From NCBI RefSeq assembly GCF_037176765.1, contig NC_090022.1, forward strand, positions 76,447,209 through 76,511,208: DNA of 64,000 nt, in the 5' to 3' direction. This document shows positions 38,247 through 49,439 of this stretch, one piece after another (position 1 is the first letter of the stretch; each line of letters opens with the position of its first letter). The position numbers were made by a program, and so were the translations under genes. Source of the stretch: Anolis sagrei (Eukaryota > Chordata > Lepidosauria > Squamata > Anolidae). The notes beneath the pieces were generated by a model. The model had not been told where the DNA came from. It did not search any database and saw only the letters and a program-made list of their open reading frames with translations.

Positions 38247-41200
38247 TTATACCAACTTCTTCGCCTCAAAGAAACTTTTGAGATGCCTCATCTGCCAGAT
38301 TCCAATGGCTACAAGGATGAGAGTCTGGACAATAGACCACCAGAGAACCCGTTGGTTTGTGCTTTCACTGGTTTGTCGGAAGCGCTCCTCTCGCCACTGG
38401 GGGGAGATAAAAAACAAAACAAACGAATAGGCAAAGACATTTAAGTTCCTCTCCTCTTTCCTATGCATAATCAAGAGCCAACAAGTCACCTTTTTCACCA
38501 TAAACTGATTTAGGCCAACAAGTCAAAGCTGTTTGCAATGAATTGTGCAACAGTATGTTACATGGACTTTTTTCTAGGGAAGGGCAGATTCATCTGGGAT
38601 CTCATGGGAACAGAACAGGCCACCTTGTTAAGTCAGACAATTTGCACCTCTAGGGTAGTATTTTTCTGACAGGCAATATCTGACCAAAACTCAGGAAGAA
38701 AGACTTTTCCTATTAACTGAGGCTGGCTACAGGGAGCACACACAACTCTCCTGTTTCAACAGCTCCATTGGCTGCCAGCTCATTTCTGGTTGTGACATAT
38801 AAAGCCCTATGTGGCTTGAATCCAGGTTATTTGAAGTATCACATTTCTCTTAAGGAGTCAAATATAATTCTATGATCATCTCTAGCCCTATCAAGCTAGA
38901 GACAAGAATGGTCCATCCCTGCTTTCCTTTCCTAGGCATGTAAACACATTTCTCTGCCATCAGGCATTTATAAATTGACAAAGATTGGATTTTAAAAGCC
39001 ATGTGATTGGGATTTCATAATCTCAATCACACAGGAATATGAAGTTTTAATATTCACAAGTTTTAATATATTTTAATATTTTAACACTTAATTGGTTTAA
39101 TATCATAATTGTTGTTTTAAATGTTTATATTTATATTTTAATGTATTTATATTGCTTTTAATAAGCATTGTTTCTTATTTATTGTTAGCTGCTGAGTCCT
39201 TATATTAGGAGAAAGGTGAGATAAAAAAAATAAGCTAAATAAATATCATCTGTCGCCTGGCCCTTTCAAGTGGAGACACCAAAGCCTGGGCCTGATGTCA
39301 CCTGCAGACAAGCTAGATGCTCTGCCACTGGGCTTAGTTCCGTTCTCTCTTACCCGCTGGTAGTTCTGCTCTTTCTGGATCTGTTCAATCTGCTCCAGAA
39401 GCTGGCGCACACGCAACTGCAGCTCACTCAGCTTGTCTTTGGCTGCAATCTCAGCATAGTCATTGGCATGTTCCCCAACCTGGATATCAAGATGGACTCT
39501 CTGCAAAGAAATCAGAAACAAGATTGCTACAATCTCTGGCCTGTTGATATCTACCAGAGGAAGATGGCTCTTCAGCTGGCTTGACAAGTGAGTCTGAGAT
39601 CAAGCCCTCCCAAAGATATACTTACCAGCATGCCTCCTGCAAAAAGGGAAAACTTTGTAGAGTTGGAATGCAGGCAGATCTGATGTTCTCCAGGTGTGTG
39701 TGACGTAAAGGTGAACCGGCCCTCTGAGCCATACTGCCGAGACAATACCACCTACGAACGAGAGAGACGGAGAGCTACTCATGAGAAAATTTAGTTCAAT
39801 AAAACATGTTTATGCTGGGATACCTGTCTTATGTAGTCACAGTCCATGTAAATTGGGAATTCGCTGCTGAATTCATCTTCTATTCCTTCTCATGTATTAC
39901 ACACAAATATTTCAAGGGGTGAGGTCTATTCTGAAGATATTGGTGAAGCCAATCTACATCCCATCATCACCAGGCCAGAAACCACAACTTCCCATTATGT
40001 CATAAAACTAGCACATTATAAAAGGTGGAAATAGTTATGAAAGAGCATGTTCAGATCAAAATGTTTCTGGCTGAAAATTATCTGTGCTCTTGCGACCAAA
40101 AGCTCTTATCCTTACCAAGATACTTAACATGTATCCACTATAAATAATTGTGGAATTATAAATAATTATGGAATAGATGTCACTTTCATAGCTCCATCCT
40201 AGAAAATTCTGAAATTTGTTGTTTGGTGATGGACTGAAGAAATTCTCTGCTACAGAGCTCTAGATACTGTAAACTCGGAGGAAGTGTGCAAGATAGTACT
40301 AAATACCTTGTTGCTGTGTGCCTTCAAGCTGTTTTTGACATGCCAATCCTATCATGACGTTTTCTTGATAAAAAATGTTGAGGGGGGATTTACTATTGCC
40401 TTCTTCTAAGGCTGAGGGTGTGTGACTTACATAAGGTAACCATGATCAAGTAGGAATTCAAACTGAATGATCCTCATACCCTTAGAACTTGTACCCACAT
40501 CCAACAAAATATGTCCTCTGTATGAATTTTTTAGAAATTCTATAGTACGCATCAGCCAGAGGTTTCCACACAATCTGATTGGAGGACCTATGAAATTCCT
40601 AGAGACATCTCTCTAGGTATTCTCTATGTATCCTATAAATCCTATCCAGTATACCAGCTGTTAGGATTTCTGGGAGTTGAAGGCCAAAACATCTGGGGAC
40701 CCACGTTAAGAACTACCGCTCTACAGGAATGGACCACATAAGTGGTCTATTTCAACAGGTTTCACTATTATGCAGTTTCCTGTTTCCACGGGAATTTCAA
40801 GAACATATTACCTGCAAATAAAGGGGTTGTACTGTAGTATCAAATTGTGCAGTGTAGCTGCACATCAGAAAAAATATGACAATATTCAGACATGTTTATT
40901 TTTATTCTTTTAAAACTCACACTCCTTAAATTTTTTTTGAAATAAAGATGATGGTTTGGACAAAAAAAAAAAAGGCAGCACGCATCCTCATTCTTGGCAC
41001 TGCTTGACAGTGCAGCAGGCTAAGCTCCACAGAGAAGGCTTTTGGAACAAAATGCAGATTGCCACCATAAGGCAAAACATTCTGTATCACAAAATAGTGC
41101 TTAATATCCAAGAGACTATTCCAGAAGTATCTTATGTAATGCGCACAGTGTTTCTACAAAACAGAAAATGAAGGGTTACCAATGATATCGCCCCTAATGC

Positions 41201-43101
41201 AAAAGAGAAGAATTCATTTTGAGCACTGAATTAAACTTGCTTCTCTTTAAGATACAAAAACCCACTCCTATAAAAGAAATGGGAGCATTTTTGTGGTTGC
41301 TAGTAAACAACTGGGGGCCCATTTACACTAGCCAATTACAGCATTTTTATGCCACTTCAACCACCATGGCTACATCCTGGGGTTTTATGATGCCCCTTCC
41401 TAAACTGCCAATCCCAAGAAGCCAAAGGGCCAGACCACGATAATTAAAATGGAATCAAAGTATTAGTATTATGCAATATGAATAGGAGTCAGAAGTCCTT
41501 GCTAACTTACTAGAAACCCCTCAACCAACTGCCAGGAGATCCTGAACACTAATCTTCTCCAGACCATGTGTTTGACCTGCTGGTGTGTGCATTTAAAGAG
41601 AAGAGGTTTTTCCGGTTTTACTATATAGGTTGAGTATCTCTTTTCTGAAATTCTGAGATCCAAAATATTCCAAAATTAAAAAATGGCCTTGTGGGTGGCC
41701 TTCTGGTGGTTCACGTTTACACAAACTTTGTTACATGCACAACATTGTTCAAAATATTTCATACTAAATTACCTTCAGGATAGGTGTGTAAGATGCATAT
41801 GAAACAAATGAATTTTGTGGTTCAAAATCTGAGATACCAAACACTTTGGTGTTTGGCTAGGGGGCACTCAATCTGTCTATGGGAGGTTGGGTGTCCCTTA
41901 ACCTCCTTTGGACTGTGGCACAACGAGCACAACAAACTGCCAGCAGCAGCCCTCCATACCTTTTCATCGGGGTCCTTCACTTCCACAAACATGCCCAGGC
42001 CAGGAGTGGCAGGAAGGTACTCTTCTCGCTGCTTGTCAAACAGCTGTGTCCGGTAGTTCCCTGCAATGCCAAAGGGAGGAGGTAAGGGAAGGGGGAGAAA
42101 GTCACCCAACAGCCAATGACACATGTTCCTAAGCGCACAACTAGTCACACCTTGTACAATTTACTTTCTGCTCTCTCTTGTACAGCACCTCAACTTTAAT
42201 GCCCAGGAAGGTACTCTTCTTGCTACTTGTCAAGCAATTGTGTCTGCGATGTCAAAGGGAGCATAAGGAAGGGTGTGGGGGAAAGAGTCACCAACATCCA
42301 ACGACACATGACCCTTAGTGCACAACTAGTCACACCTTGTACAATTCTACTTTCTGCTCATTCTATTTTAATGCCCATTGTCCCTTGGCCTCCATATTTC
42401 ATTTATTCAAGTTAATGTCCCTTGGGCCCTTCATATATCTGTTGGAAGTTGGATACAAAGACCATAATCTGTGGATGATCAAGGCCCAAATATATACAGT
42501 GACCTAGTAAAATGGTATCCCTTATAAAAAGTGGCAAAATCAATATTGGTTTTGGGGAATTTAAAGCTGTGGATGGTTGACTGTATGCATTGATTTAGAA
42601 TACAATTGAATAAGCAAATAAATATATTCTAAAGTTGCTGCACCCATCAGCCTCCTCCCTCTTCCTCTCAAATTCTGAAATTAAAAATATTTGAATATTT
42701 TTCAATATTTGAATATTTCAAGTATCTATAGCAGGCCTGTTGCAAACTGGGGCCCTCTGGGTGTTTTGGACTCCAACTCCCACCATTCCCAACAGCCTCA
42801 GGCCTTCCTTTTCCCCCTGAGCCGCTTAAGCGGCTGAGGGGGAAAAGGAAAGGGCCTGAGGCTGTTGGGAATGGTGGGAGTTGGAGTCCAAAACACCCAG
42901 AGGGCCCCAGTTTGCCCATGCCTCTGATCCCGGCTCCATACCGATGACCATGGTCTCGTCGGGGATCTCCTCGATGAAGCACTTGCGCTCGGTCTCTCCC
43001 AAGTGGAAGTAGAGGGCCCCTCCGGGGGAGACCAGCCCGGCCGCCAGCAGCAGCAGCACTTGTTTCCACAGCGCCCGCCCGCGACACCCGGGAGCCGCCA
43101 T
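38247..43101 (-). CDS. TMED9: TMED9, p24 family cargo receptor, 227 aa
   Basis: Type I membrane protein cycling between ER and Golgi in COPII/COPI vesicles. Coding exons on the minus strand: 43101-42942, 42060-41960, 39751-39626, 39500-39354 and 38396-38247; all phases agree. Signal peptide about 1-29 ([16 protein letters not shown]), then a GOLD domain ([68 protein letters not shown]). A coiled-coil segment follows ([20 protein letters not shown]), then one membrane span ([17 protein letters not shown]). The tail ends FFEAKKLV: a diphenylalanine COPII signal and a KKxx COPI signal, as in mammalian TMED9. The signal peptide differs most from mammals. A hAT MITE ends about 15 bp inside the exon 1 donor. 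Confidence 0.95.
38690..39243 (+). mobile_element. L2-like LINE fragments in TMED9 intron 4
   Basis: CAACAGCTCCATTGGCTGCC encodes the QLHWLPA box of L2-like RT, followed by TATAAAGCCCTATGTGGC (YKALCG-like). A further L2-type 3' end (GCTGAGTCCTTATATTAGG, then AAATAAATA) closes the stretch at 39190-39243. Heavily decayed. Confidence 0.55.
40640..40725. mobile_element. Half of a hAT-type MITE (family F1)
   Basis: Right arm only: CCAGCTGTTAGGATTTCTGG to ACATCTGGGGACCCACG, then a worn terminus. In TMED9 intron 2. Confidence 0.65.
42732..42926. mobile_element. hAT-type MITE (family F2), long hairpin form, next to TMED9 exon 1
   Basis: CAGGCCTGTTGCAAACTGGG to CCAGTTTGCCCATGCCT, almost fully self-complementary, centred on CTGAGCCGCTTAAGCGGCTG. 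Lies in intron 1, its upper end about 15 bp from the exon 1 donor (42941). Confidence 0.8.
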
Positions 43102-43300
43102 CGCGCCTCGCGCTCTCAGGCCACGTAATCGCTCCCGCTGGCCCTGGGCTCAGCAGCGCGCCGTGGCGGAAGTGGGGCCGGAAGAAGAGGCCGCCTCCAA
43201 CTCCCAGCCAGTCTCCGGGAGGAAGTGGCGTCAAGACGTTGGGCCACAAAGAAGGCCACGCCCCTTTCCCCTGCCAGCGGGGAGCCGGCGTTATGCTATT
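43102..43300 (-). promoter_or_regulatory. TMED9: CpG-rich promoter of TMED9
   Basis: GC-rich block directly upstream of the TMED9 ATG with ETS-type motifs (GGCGGAAGTG at 43165-43174, GCCGGAAG at 43177-43184) and an inverted CCAAT (ATTGG, about 43299). Typical of TATA-less housekeeping promoters; inferred. Confidence 0.6.
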
Positions 43301-43705
43301 GGGTAAGAGGAGTAAGGGGGCGTGGCTTCCTCCCTCTTCAGTCCTTCAGCACCTTTGGACTTCAACTCCCAGAATTCATGGGCACCGACTTTACAGACTG
43401 AGGCTTCTGGGTGACGAAGTCCAAAATGCGAGGAAGCTGACCCAAGGTTGAGAAAGTTAGATCCCCGCCCAATTTCCTTTCCCACGTGTGGGTAAGCAGG
43501 GGTGGGCCTGCGACAGGCAGCATGCACCGGCTGGATTGGGGGAGCATCTACACTGGTGGATTAATGCAGTTCGAAACCACTTTAACGCTATGGAATTATG
43601 GCATGTGTAGTTTGACGAGCCACCAGCATCCTTTGACAGCGAAGGCGAAATACCTAGTCACATCTCTTATGATTCCATAGCATCCAGCCCTGGCAGTTCA
43701 AATAG

Positions 43706-43932
43706 CCAGGTAAGGGATCTTATGCCCTTAAGAGAAATCTGCTTTACAGCAAGAAAGACTCTACTTCTGTGACTGTATAAATCACTGTATAAATAGGCAG
43801 TTCAAAAACCCTTTTGCCTAGTTCCAACAGACCTCACTACCCCTGAGGATGCTTGCCATAGATGCAGGCGAAACGTCAGGAGAGAATGCCTCTAGACCAT
43901 GGTCATATAGCCCGAAAAAACCTACAACAACC
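43706..43932 (+). mobile_element. Penelope-like element 3' fragment with hammerhead-like motif
   Basis: Flanked by a 12-bp duplication CAGTTCAAATAG (43694-43705, 43933-43944). Contains CTGAGGATGCTTGCCATAGA, then TGCAGGCGAAACGTC. Here GCTTGC can pair with GCAGGC to form a stem II between a CTGAnGA-like box and a GAAAC box, the layout of hammerhead ribozymes reported in Penelope-like elements. Its first 80 bp match 45013-45095. Confidence 0.6.
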
Positions 43933-43968
43933 CAGTTCAAATAGCGTCCAGCTGCATTCATTCTACAG

Positions 43969-44092
43969 CAGGCATGGGCAAACTTGGTGTTTTGGATTTC
44001 AACTCCCACAATCCCCAACAGAATACAGACTGCTAGGAATGGTGGGAGTTGAAGTTCAAAACACCTGGAGGGCCCAAGTTTGCCCATGCCTG
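43969..44092. mobile_element. hAT-type MITE (family F2)
   Basis: CAGGCATGGGCAAACTTGGT to AAGTTTGCCCATGCCTG with perfect 8-bp duplication TTCTACAG (43961-43968, 44093-44100). Confidence 0.92.
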
Positions 44093-44426
44093 TTCTACAG
44101 CATAGATGCACTCTTGGATAATTAGAACTGTCATAATCCCATCCCAGTTGGGAGCTCTAGGCCACAAACATGGGGAGGATCATAGTTCTCTTTCCTTGGT
44201 GGGCTGCTTTACCCATTTGTGGGAAGCAGGGACTGCAATTAGAAAGCATACTGGAGAGAGAACGGTGGAGCGGTAATGAGTTGAAGAGGCTGATATTAAG
44301 AGTGGAATGGATTTGGCATTAGCTAGGTGATTTTCTGCACACCTCTTAGGATCCAGAGGGGCCTGTCTTACACTATATTATCTTACTTTTCAGGGAAAAA
44401 AATGAGGGTAAACTGCAGATTATGCT

Positions 44427-45290
44427 GGAGGGCAATAATAATAATAATAATAATAATTAATAATAATAATAATATTGTGTCCTGCCCCTATCACCCCAAA
44501 GGAACTCAGGGCGGTTTACATGAGGACATACACGAATACAATGGATTCCCAGAATCGCAACAATCACAAACCCACTACAAGTCATAGTACATAAATCATA
44601 AAGGTAATTTTTTTAAAGCTCCACTTTATATACTAATTTCTACCTGCTGGCCATGTGGTTGCTACATAATCAAACCATTGCAGAGCACTGTTTAGGAGAA
44701 CCTGATGTAAGTATCTATGCCTCTTTTGTTTTATATGCCTTACATGTTAGCAATATATGGAAATATTTATTCCTTTTGGGACATGTTCTAGCCACCTCTT
44801 TATATTCCCTTTAGATCCAGTTCTTCATTGTATCCTTATCCACCCTTGGAAGTATTGTTATTTTGGAGAACTTGATATCCACTTCATTGTACTCTTCGCA
44901 TTTCTCCACGCGAGGAAGATGTCAGATAGTCGAAACCGGTCTGGAAATCCTCTATGTGGATATTCTCTTACAAGGGTCTGGAAGCTCCACTCAATAGTAC
45001 CTTTAGAGAAAGTAAGGGATCTTATGCCCTTAAAGAGAAATCTGCTTTACAGCAAGAAAGACTCTACTTCTGTGACTGATGTAAAATCACTGTATAAATA
45101 ACTTTTTTTGTTCCTTGTATATTGCTCAATGCTGTATTATATAAGTTGGCTATACATTTAATGTTGTATTATGTAAACTGCAACCCTCCTCCCACAAAAA
45201 AAATTACCTTTGTGATTTATGTACTATGACTTGTAGTGGATTTGTGTTTGTTGACATACACGAATAGACATAGATTAAAAGCAATGCAAT
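44427..45290. mobile_element. L2-like tail, (AAT)n and Penelope-like fragment between inverted flanks
   Basis: An (AAT)n run and minus-strand L2-type end (44431-44520) lead into a segment (44520-44617) whose inverted copy is at 45193-45270 (ACCTTTRTGATTTATGTACT, then GACTTGTAGTGG in both). Between them lies Penelope-like sequence, including GCGAGGAAGATGTCAGATAG then TCGAAACC at 44910-44941 (hammerhead-like boxes) and the 45013-45095 block shared with 43711-43795. Confidence 0.5.
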
Positions 45291-45620
45291 AAAATTTATA
45301 AAACAACATAACATAAAACAACATAATGTGAATTGGTTTAACATTTGATAAAGGTTAAATGGGGCCACCTGCTAATTTTATGGGCAAAATGCAAATACTT
45401 CATGTGCCACTGTGAGATAAGCCGCTCCAGAAACAAGAGAGGAACAGGTGAGGAGCGTGGCATGAATGTGCCAACAGTACCAGCCACTCCTTTCTGTGGT
45501 ATGGAAGGTGCTCCTTGTGACAAGTTGCTACCAGCAGTTTAGACTAGCCTGGCAACCCCGGGCCCTTCCACACAGTCCTATATCCCAGAATAACAAGGCA
45601 GAAAATCTCACAATACTTAC

Positions 45621-48600
45621 TTACTTAGGCGATCCCTTGTTTTCCGAGTATGATGGTCCTCCAATGTTCTTGTGGGTCCGTAAGTGGCTGTGGAGCCCTA
45701 TTCTTGCTCTGCACCTTCTTCCGCAGTGAGGGCATTGGTTTCCAGGTGGAAGGCGGTCCCGGTCGGGGTTGGCTTGACGCGCCTTCCTCCTAGCACGTTT
45801 CTCTCTTTCACCCTCCACTCGTGCCTCCTCGAATTCTGCAGTACTGCTGGTCACAGCCGACCTCCAGCTGGAGCGCTCAAGGGCCAGGGCTTCCCAGTTC
45901 TCAGTGTCTATGCCAGAGTTTTTAAGGTTGGCTTTGAGCCCATCTTTAAATCTCTTTTCCTGTCCACCGACATTCCGTTTTCCGTTGATAAGTTCGGAAT
46001 AGAGCAACTGCTTTGGGAGACGGTGGTCAGGCATCCGGACAACGTGGCCTGTCCAGCGGAGTTGATGTTGGAGGACCATCGCTTCAATGCTGGTGGTCTT
46101 TGCTTCTTCCAGCACACTGACGTTTGTCCGCTTGTCTTCCCAGGAGATTTGCAGGATTTTCCGGAGGCAGCGCTGATGGAATCGTTCCAGGAGTTGCATG
46201 TGACGTCTGTAGACAGTCCACGTCTCACAGGCGTATAGCAGGGTTGGGAGGACAATAGCTTTATAGACAAGCACCTTGGTCTCCCTACGGATGTCCCGGT
46301 CCTCAAACACTCTCTGCTTCATTCGGGAAAATGCTGCACTTGCGGAGCTCAGGCGGTGTTGTATTTCAGCGTCGATGTTGACTTTGGTGGAGAGGTGGCT
46401 GCCAAGGTAGCGGAAATGGTCAACATTTTCTAATGTTACACCATTAAGCTGTATCTCTGGCATTGGGGAGGAGTTGGCTGGTGACTGCTGGAAGAGCACT
46501 TTGGTTTTCTCAATGTTCAGTGACAGGCCAAGCTTCGTGTATGCTTCTGCGAAGGTGTTTAGAGTGGCTTGTAGATCTTCTTCTGTATGCGCACAGACGA
46601 CATTGTCATCAGCATACTGGAGTTCTATAACAGATGTTGTTGTAACTTTGGTTTTGGCTTTCAGTCTGCTGAGGTTAAACAGCTTGCCATCTGTCCGATA
46701 GATGATTTCCACTCCGGTGGGAAGCTTCCCATCAACAAGGTGAAGTATCATTGCGATGAAGATGGAGAATAGAGTTGGGGCAATAACACATCCCTGTTTG
46801 ACACCCGATTCCACCTTAAATGGGTCACTTTGGGAGCCATTGCTGTCCAAGACTGTTGCCATCATGTCATCGTGGAGGAGCCGCAGGATGTTCACAAATT
46901 TGTTAGGGCATCCGATTTTGTGGAGGATGGTCCAGAGAGCGCTGCGATTCACTGTGTCGAATGCCTTGGCAAGGTCGATGAATGCCATGTACAGAGGTTG
47001 GTTTTGTTCCCTGCATTTTTCTTGGAGCTGTCGTGCAGTGAAGATCATGTCCACGGTTCCTCTGGAGGGGCGGAAGCCGTTCTGGGATTCTGGGAGGGTG
47101 TCTTCCGAGAGGGGCAGGAGGCGGTTTGCAAGGATTCTTGCGAGGATTTTCCCAGCGGAGGTTAGAAGGGAGATACCTCGATAGTTTCCGCAGTCTGTTC
47201 TTTCCCCTTTTTTGAAGAGGGTGATGATGGTGGCATCCTTGAAGTCTGCTGGGATTTTCTCGGTCACCCACACTTTTTCTATGAGCTGGTGGAGTTGGTG
47301 TGTCAGCTCAGGTCCTCCCTCTTTGAAGATTTCAGCAGGGATCCCATCCGGTCCGCTGGCTTTGTTATTCTTCTGCTGGCTGATGGCATTGCTGACTTCT
47401 TCCAAACTAGGCAGTGCTGCAAGCTCATCCCTGGTTTGTTGTTGCGGGATTTGTGAGAGGACCTCTTCGGCCACATTGGAGCTGCGGTTCAGGAGGCTTT
47501 GGTAGTGTTCTTTCCAACGTAGTGCAATTGAGTTTTGGTCCTTCAGGAGTTTGGTTCCATCTGATGAGCGTAGAGGCTGTATGCCATGGTTTCTTGGTCC
47601 GTAGATGACCTTTGTGGCTTTGAAAAATCCTTGAGCATTATGGGTATCTGCCAGGTGTTGGATTTCTTCAGCCTTCTTTGTCCACCAGATGTTCTTGAGT
47701 TCTCTTGTCCTTCTTTGGACCTCGGCTTTTGCACTAGCGTAGATCTTTTTCTTAGCAGCACAGTTGATGTTTCTCTGCCATGTTTGGAAGGCTTTCCTTT
47801 TCTTGTCAATTAGCTGTTGGATCTCGATGTCATTTTCATCAAACCAGTCTTGATGTTTCTTGGCTTGGTATCCAATAGTTTCTTCGCAGGCTTGGATGAT
47901 GGAGGTCTTCAGTTTGTTCCAATGTTCCTCAACATTTTCGGGGTGTTCTGTGGGTAGATGGTTCTTGAGTGCTGTTTGGAGATGGGCTCGTCTGGAGGGC
48001 TCCTGAAGGGCTTGGGTGTTCATTTTGCGCCTTGTCTTTCTGCCTTGGAGTCTGCGCTTGGGAGCGATCTTGATGGCCATCGAGGATCGGATTAGCCTGT
48101 GGTCAGTCCAGCAGTCGTCAGCACCTGTCATGGATCTTGTGAGGAGCACGTCACGGCGGTCTCTGGCACGTGTGATTACATAGTCTAAGAGGTGCCAATG
48201 CTTTGACCGGGGGTGCTTCCATGATGTCTTGAACTTGTTTTTCTGGCGGAAGAGCATGTTGGTGATGACAAGGTTGTGTTCCGCACATTTGGTGAGAAGC
48301 AGGATGCCATTCGGGTTGCTGTTTCCAACCCCGTCTTTTCCTATGGTTCCTGGCCACAGGTCGAAGTCTCGCCCGACTCTTGCATTGAAGTCCCCCAGGA
48401 GGATGATTTTGTCCTCCTTAGGTATCCCCGATAGGACGGTGTCCAGCTGACAGTAGAATTTCTCCTTGATGTCTTCGTCAGCATCTAGTGTTGGTGCATA
48501 GGCACTTATGATGGTTGCCCGTTGGTTTTTGGCAAGATTGATTCGGAGGGTTGAGAGACGTTCGTTGATGCCAGTGGGTGCTTCGGACAGATGTTTCACC

Positions 48601-48884
48601 AGATCATTTCTGATGGCAAAGCCGACTCCGTGCATTCTTTGGTCTTCTTCAGGCAGTCCCTTCCAGAAGAAGGTGTAGCCTCCTTTTTCTTCCTTCAGCT
48701 GTCCCTCCCCGGCTCTCCGGGTCTCCTGAAGGGCTGCTATGTCGATGTTGAAGCGTCCCAGCTCCCTTGCAATGATGGCAGTTCTGCGTTCGGGGCGTTC
48801 ACTGCCACTGTTGTCCATCAGAGTCCGTACGTTCCACGTACCAAAGTTCATTTTTCTTTTTTGGCCGCAGGGTGGTGACCCCAC
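45621..48884 (-). CDS. LINE endonuclease/reverse transcriptase with C-terminal C2H2 motif, 1087 aa
   Basis: Endonuclease (APE type) about residues 13-270: FGTWNVRTL, LQETR (E54), SAYAPT, LLGDFNARVG (164-), LDYVITR (233-), TDHRLI (260-). Reverse transcriptase about 485-830: KASGPDGIPAEIF, NYRGISLLTSAGKI, NGFRPSRGTVDMIF, AFIDLAKAFDTVNR, GVKQGCVIAPTLF and the catalytic YADD at 757-760. No RNase H domain recognised. The end carries one C2H2-type motif (CPHCGRRCRARIGLHSHLRTH without its last residue shown, from residue 1051), a likely nucleic-acid-binding module. The second Met (residue 12, ATG at 48851) sits directly before the endonuclease and may be the true start. No stop or frameshift was seen in 1087 codons. 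A separate ORF1 is not evident. Confidence 0.9.
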   Translation of the reverse strand: MGSPPCGQKRKMNFGTWNVRTLMDNSGSERPERRTAIIARELGRFNIDIAALQETRRAGEGQLKEEKGGYTFFWKGLPEEDQRMHGVGFAIRNDLVKHLSEAPTGINERLSTLRINLAKNQRATIISAYAPTLDADEDIKEKFYCQLDTVLSGIPKEDKIILLGDFNARVGRDFDLWPGTIGKDGVGNSNPNGILLLTKCAEHNLVITNMLFRQKNKFKTSWKHPRSKHWHLLDYVITRARDRRDVLLTRSMTGADDCWTDHRLIRSSMAIKIAPKRRLQGRKTRRKMNTQALQEPSRRAHLQTALKNHLPTEHPENVEEHWNKLKTSIIQACEETIGYQAKKHQDWFDENDIEIQQLIDKKRKAFQTWQRNINCAAKKKIYASAKAEVQRRTRELKNIWWTKKAEEIQHLADTHNAQGFFKATKVIYGPRNHGIQPLRSSDGTKLLKDQNSIALRWKEHYQSLLNRSSNVAEEVLSQIPQQQTRDELAALPSLEEVSNAISQQKNNKASGPDGIPAEIFKEGGPELTHQLHQLIEKVWVTEKIPADFKDATIITLFKKGERTDCGNYRGISLLTSAGKILARILANRLLPLSEDTLPESQNGFRPSRGTVDMIFTARQLQEKCREQNQPLYMAFIDLAKAFDTVNRSALWTILHKIGCPNKFVNILRLLHDDMMATVLDSNGSQSDPFKVESGVKQGCVIAPTLFSIFIAMILHLVDGKLPTGVEIIYRTDGKLFNLSRLKAKTKVTTTSVIELQYADDNVVCAHTEEDLQATLNTFAEAYTKLGLSLNIEKTKVLFQQSPANSSPMPEIQLNGVTLENVDHFRYLGSHLSTKVNIDAEIQHRLSSASAAFSRMKQRVFEDRDIRRETKVLVYKAIVLPTLLYACETWTVYRRHMQLLERFHQRCLRKILQISWEDKRTNVSVLEEAKTTSIEAMVLQHQLRWTGHVVRMPDHRLPKQLLYSELINGKRNVGGQEKRFKDGLKANLKNSGIDTENWEALALERSSWRSAVTSSTAEFEEARVEGEREKRARRKARQANPDRDRLPPGNQCPHCGRRCRARIGLHSHLRTHKNIGGPSYSENKGSPK

Positions 48885-49439
48885 TGGACGCGGCAGTCCA
48901 GTCAGGGATGAGAGAGGCAGACTATGTTTAGGGCACCTTTTCTAGCCCCCTCCCCATGTGGGGTGAGCAGAGTGGATCCTCAAAAGGGCTGCTCAGTCGC
49001 GGATACAGCTGCCGAACTACTCAACTGCCTCGGTCCTTGAGGTAGAACGACTGAGTCCATACCCACCGCCCATGTGCCAGTCTGTGACTAGGGGCTTCCA
49101 GATTTCACAGTCCTGCCCCCGTCGCCACTCGCTAATCGCCATGGGACTTTGGTTGGTTGGTTTTTATTTTCTTTGGAAGACGCCTGTGCGTGGGTTTTTT
49201 TAATGTGTGGAGGTCAGTGCACAACTGATCAACACACAGTCTTCACAGAGTGAGGTTCCACTGGTGATGTAGTTTAACACAATGACCGTGGCTTCTCAGT
49301 CTGTTGCAGCCTTCTTCCGCCTTCGCAGCCGTTGTAACATGGGCCATGTTATCCTCCGCCTGCTCCGCCGTTGAGGTCTTTGGGTCTTCGGACTGTTCTT
49401 GGTCTGGGACCTCCCCCGCAGCCACTCCTGGGAGTGCAC

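Larger units (their letters stand above)
43545..44110. repeat. Palindromic MITE (family F3) holding two later insertions
   Basis: The F3 left half (43545-43705: GCATCTACACTGGTGGATTA, ACCACTTTAACGC, ATGATTCCATAGCATCCAG) resumes at 43945 (CGTCCAGCTGCATTCATTCTACAG) and at 44101 (CATAGATGCACTC). It is interrupted by a Penelope-like fragment (43706-43932) and a hAT MITE (43969-44092). Confidence 0.75.

Noticed and set aside
45684-48945. Numerous plus-strand frames (up to 184 codons) across 45.6-49 kb
   Set aside because: They are the opposite-strand shadow of the 1087-codon LINE ORF; no independent motifs.
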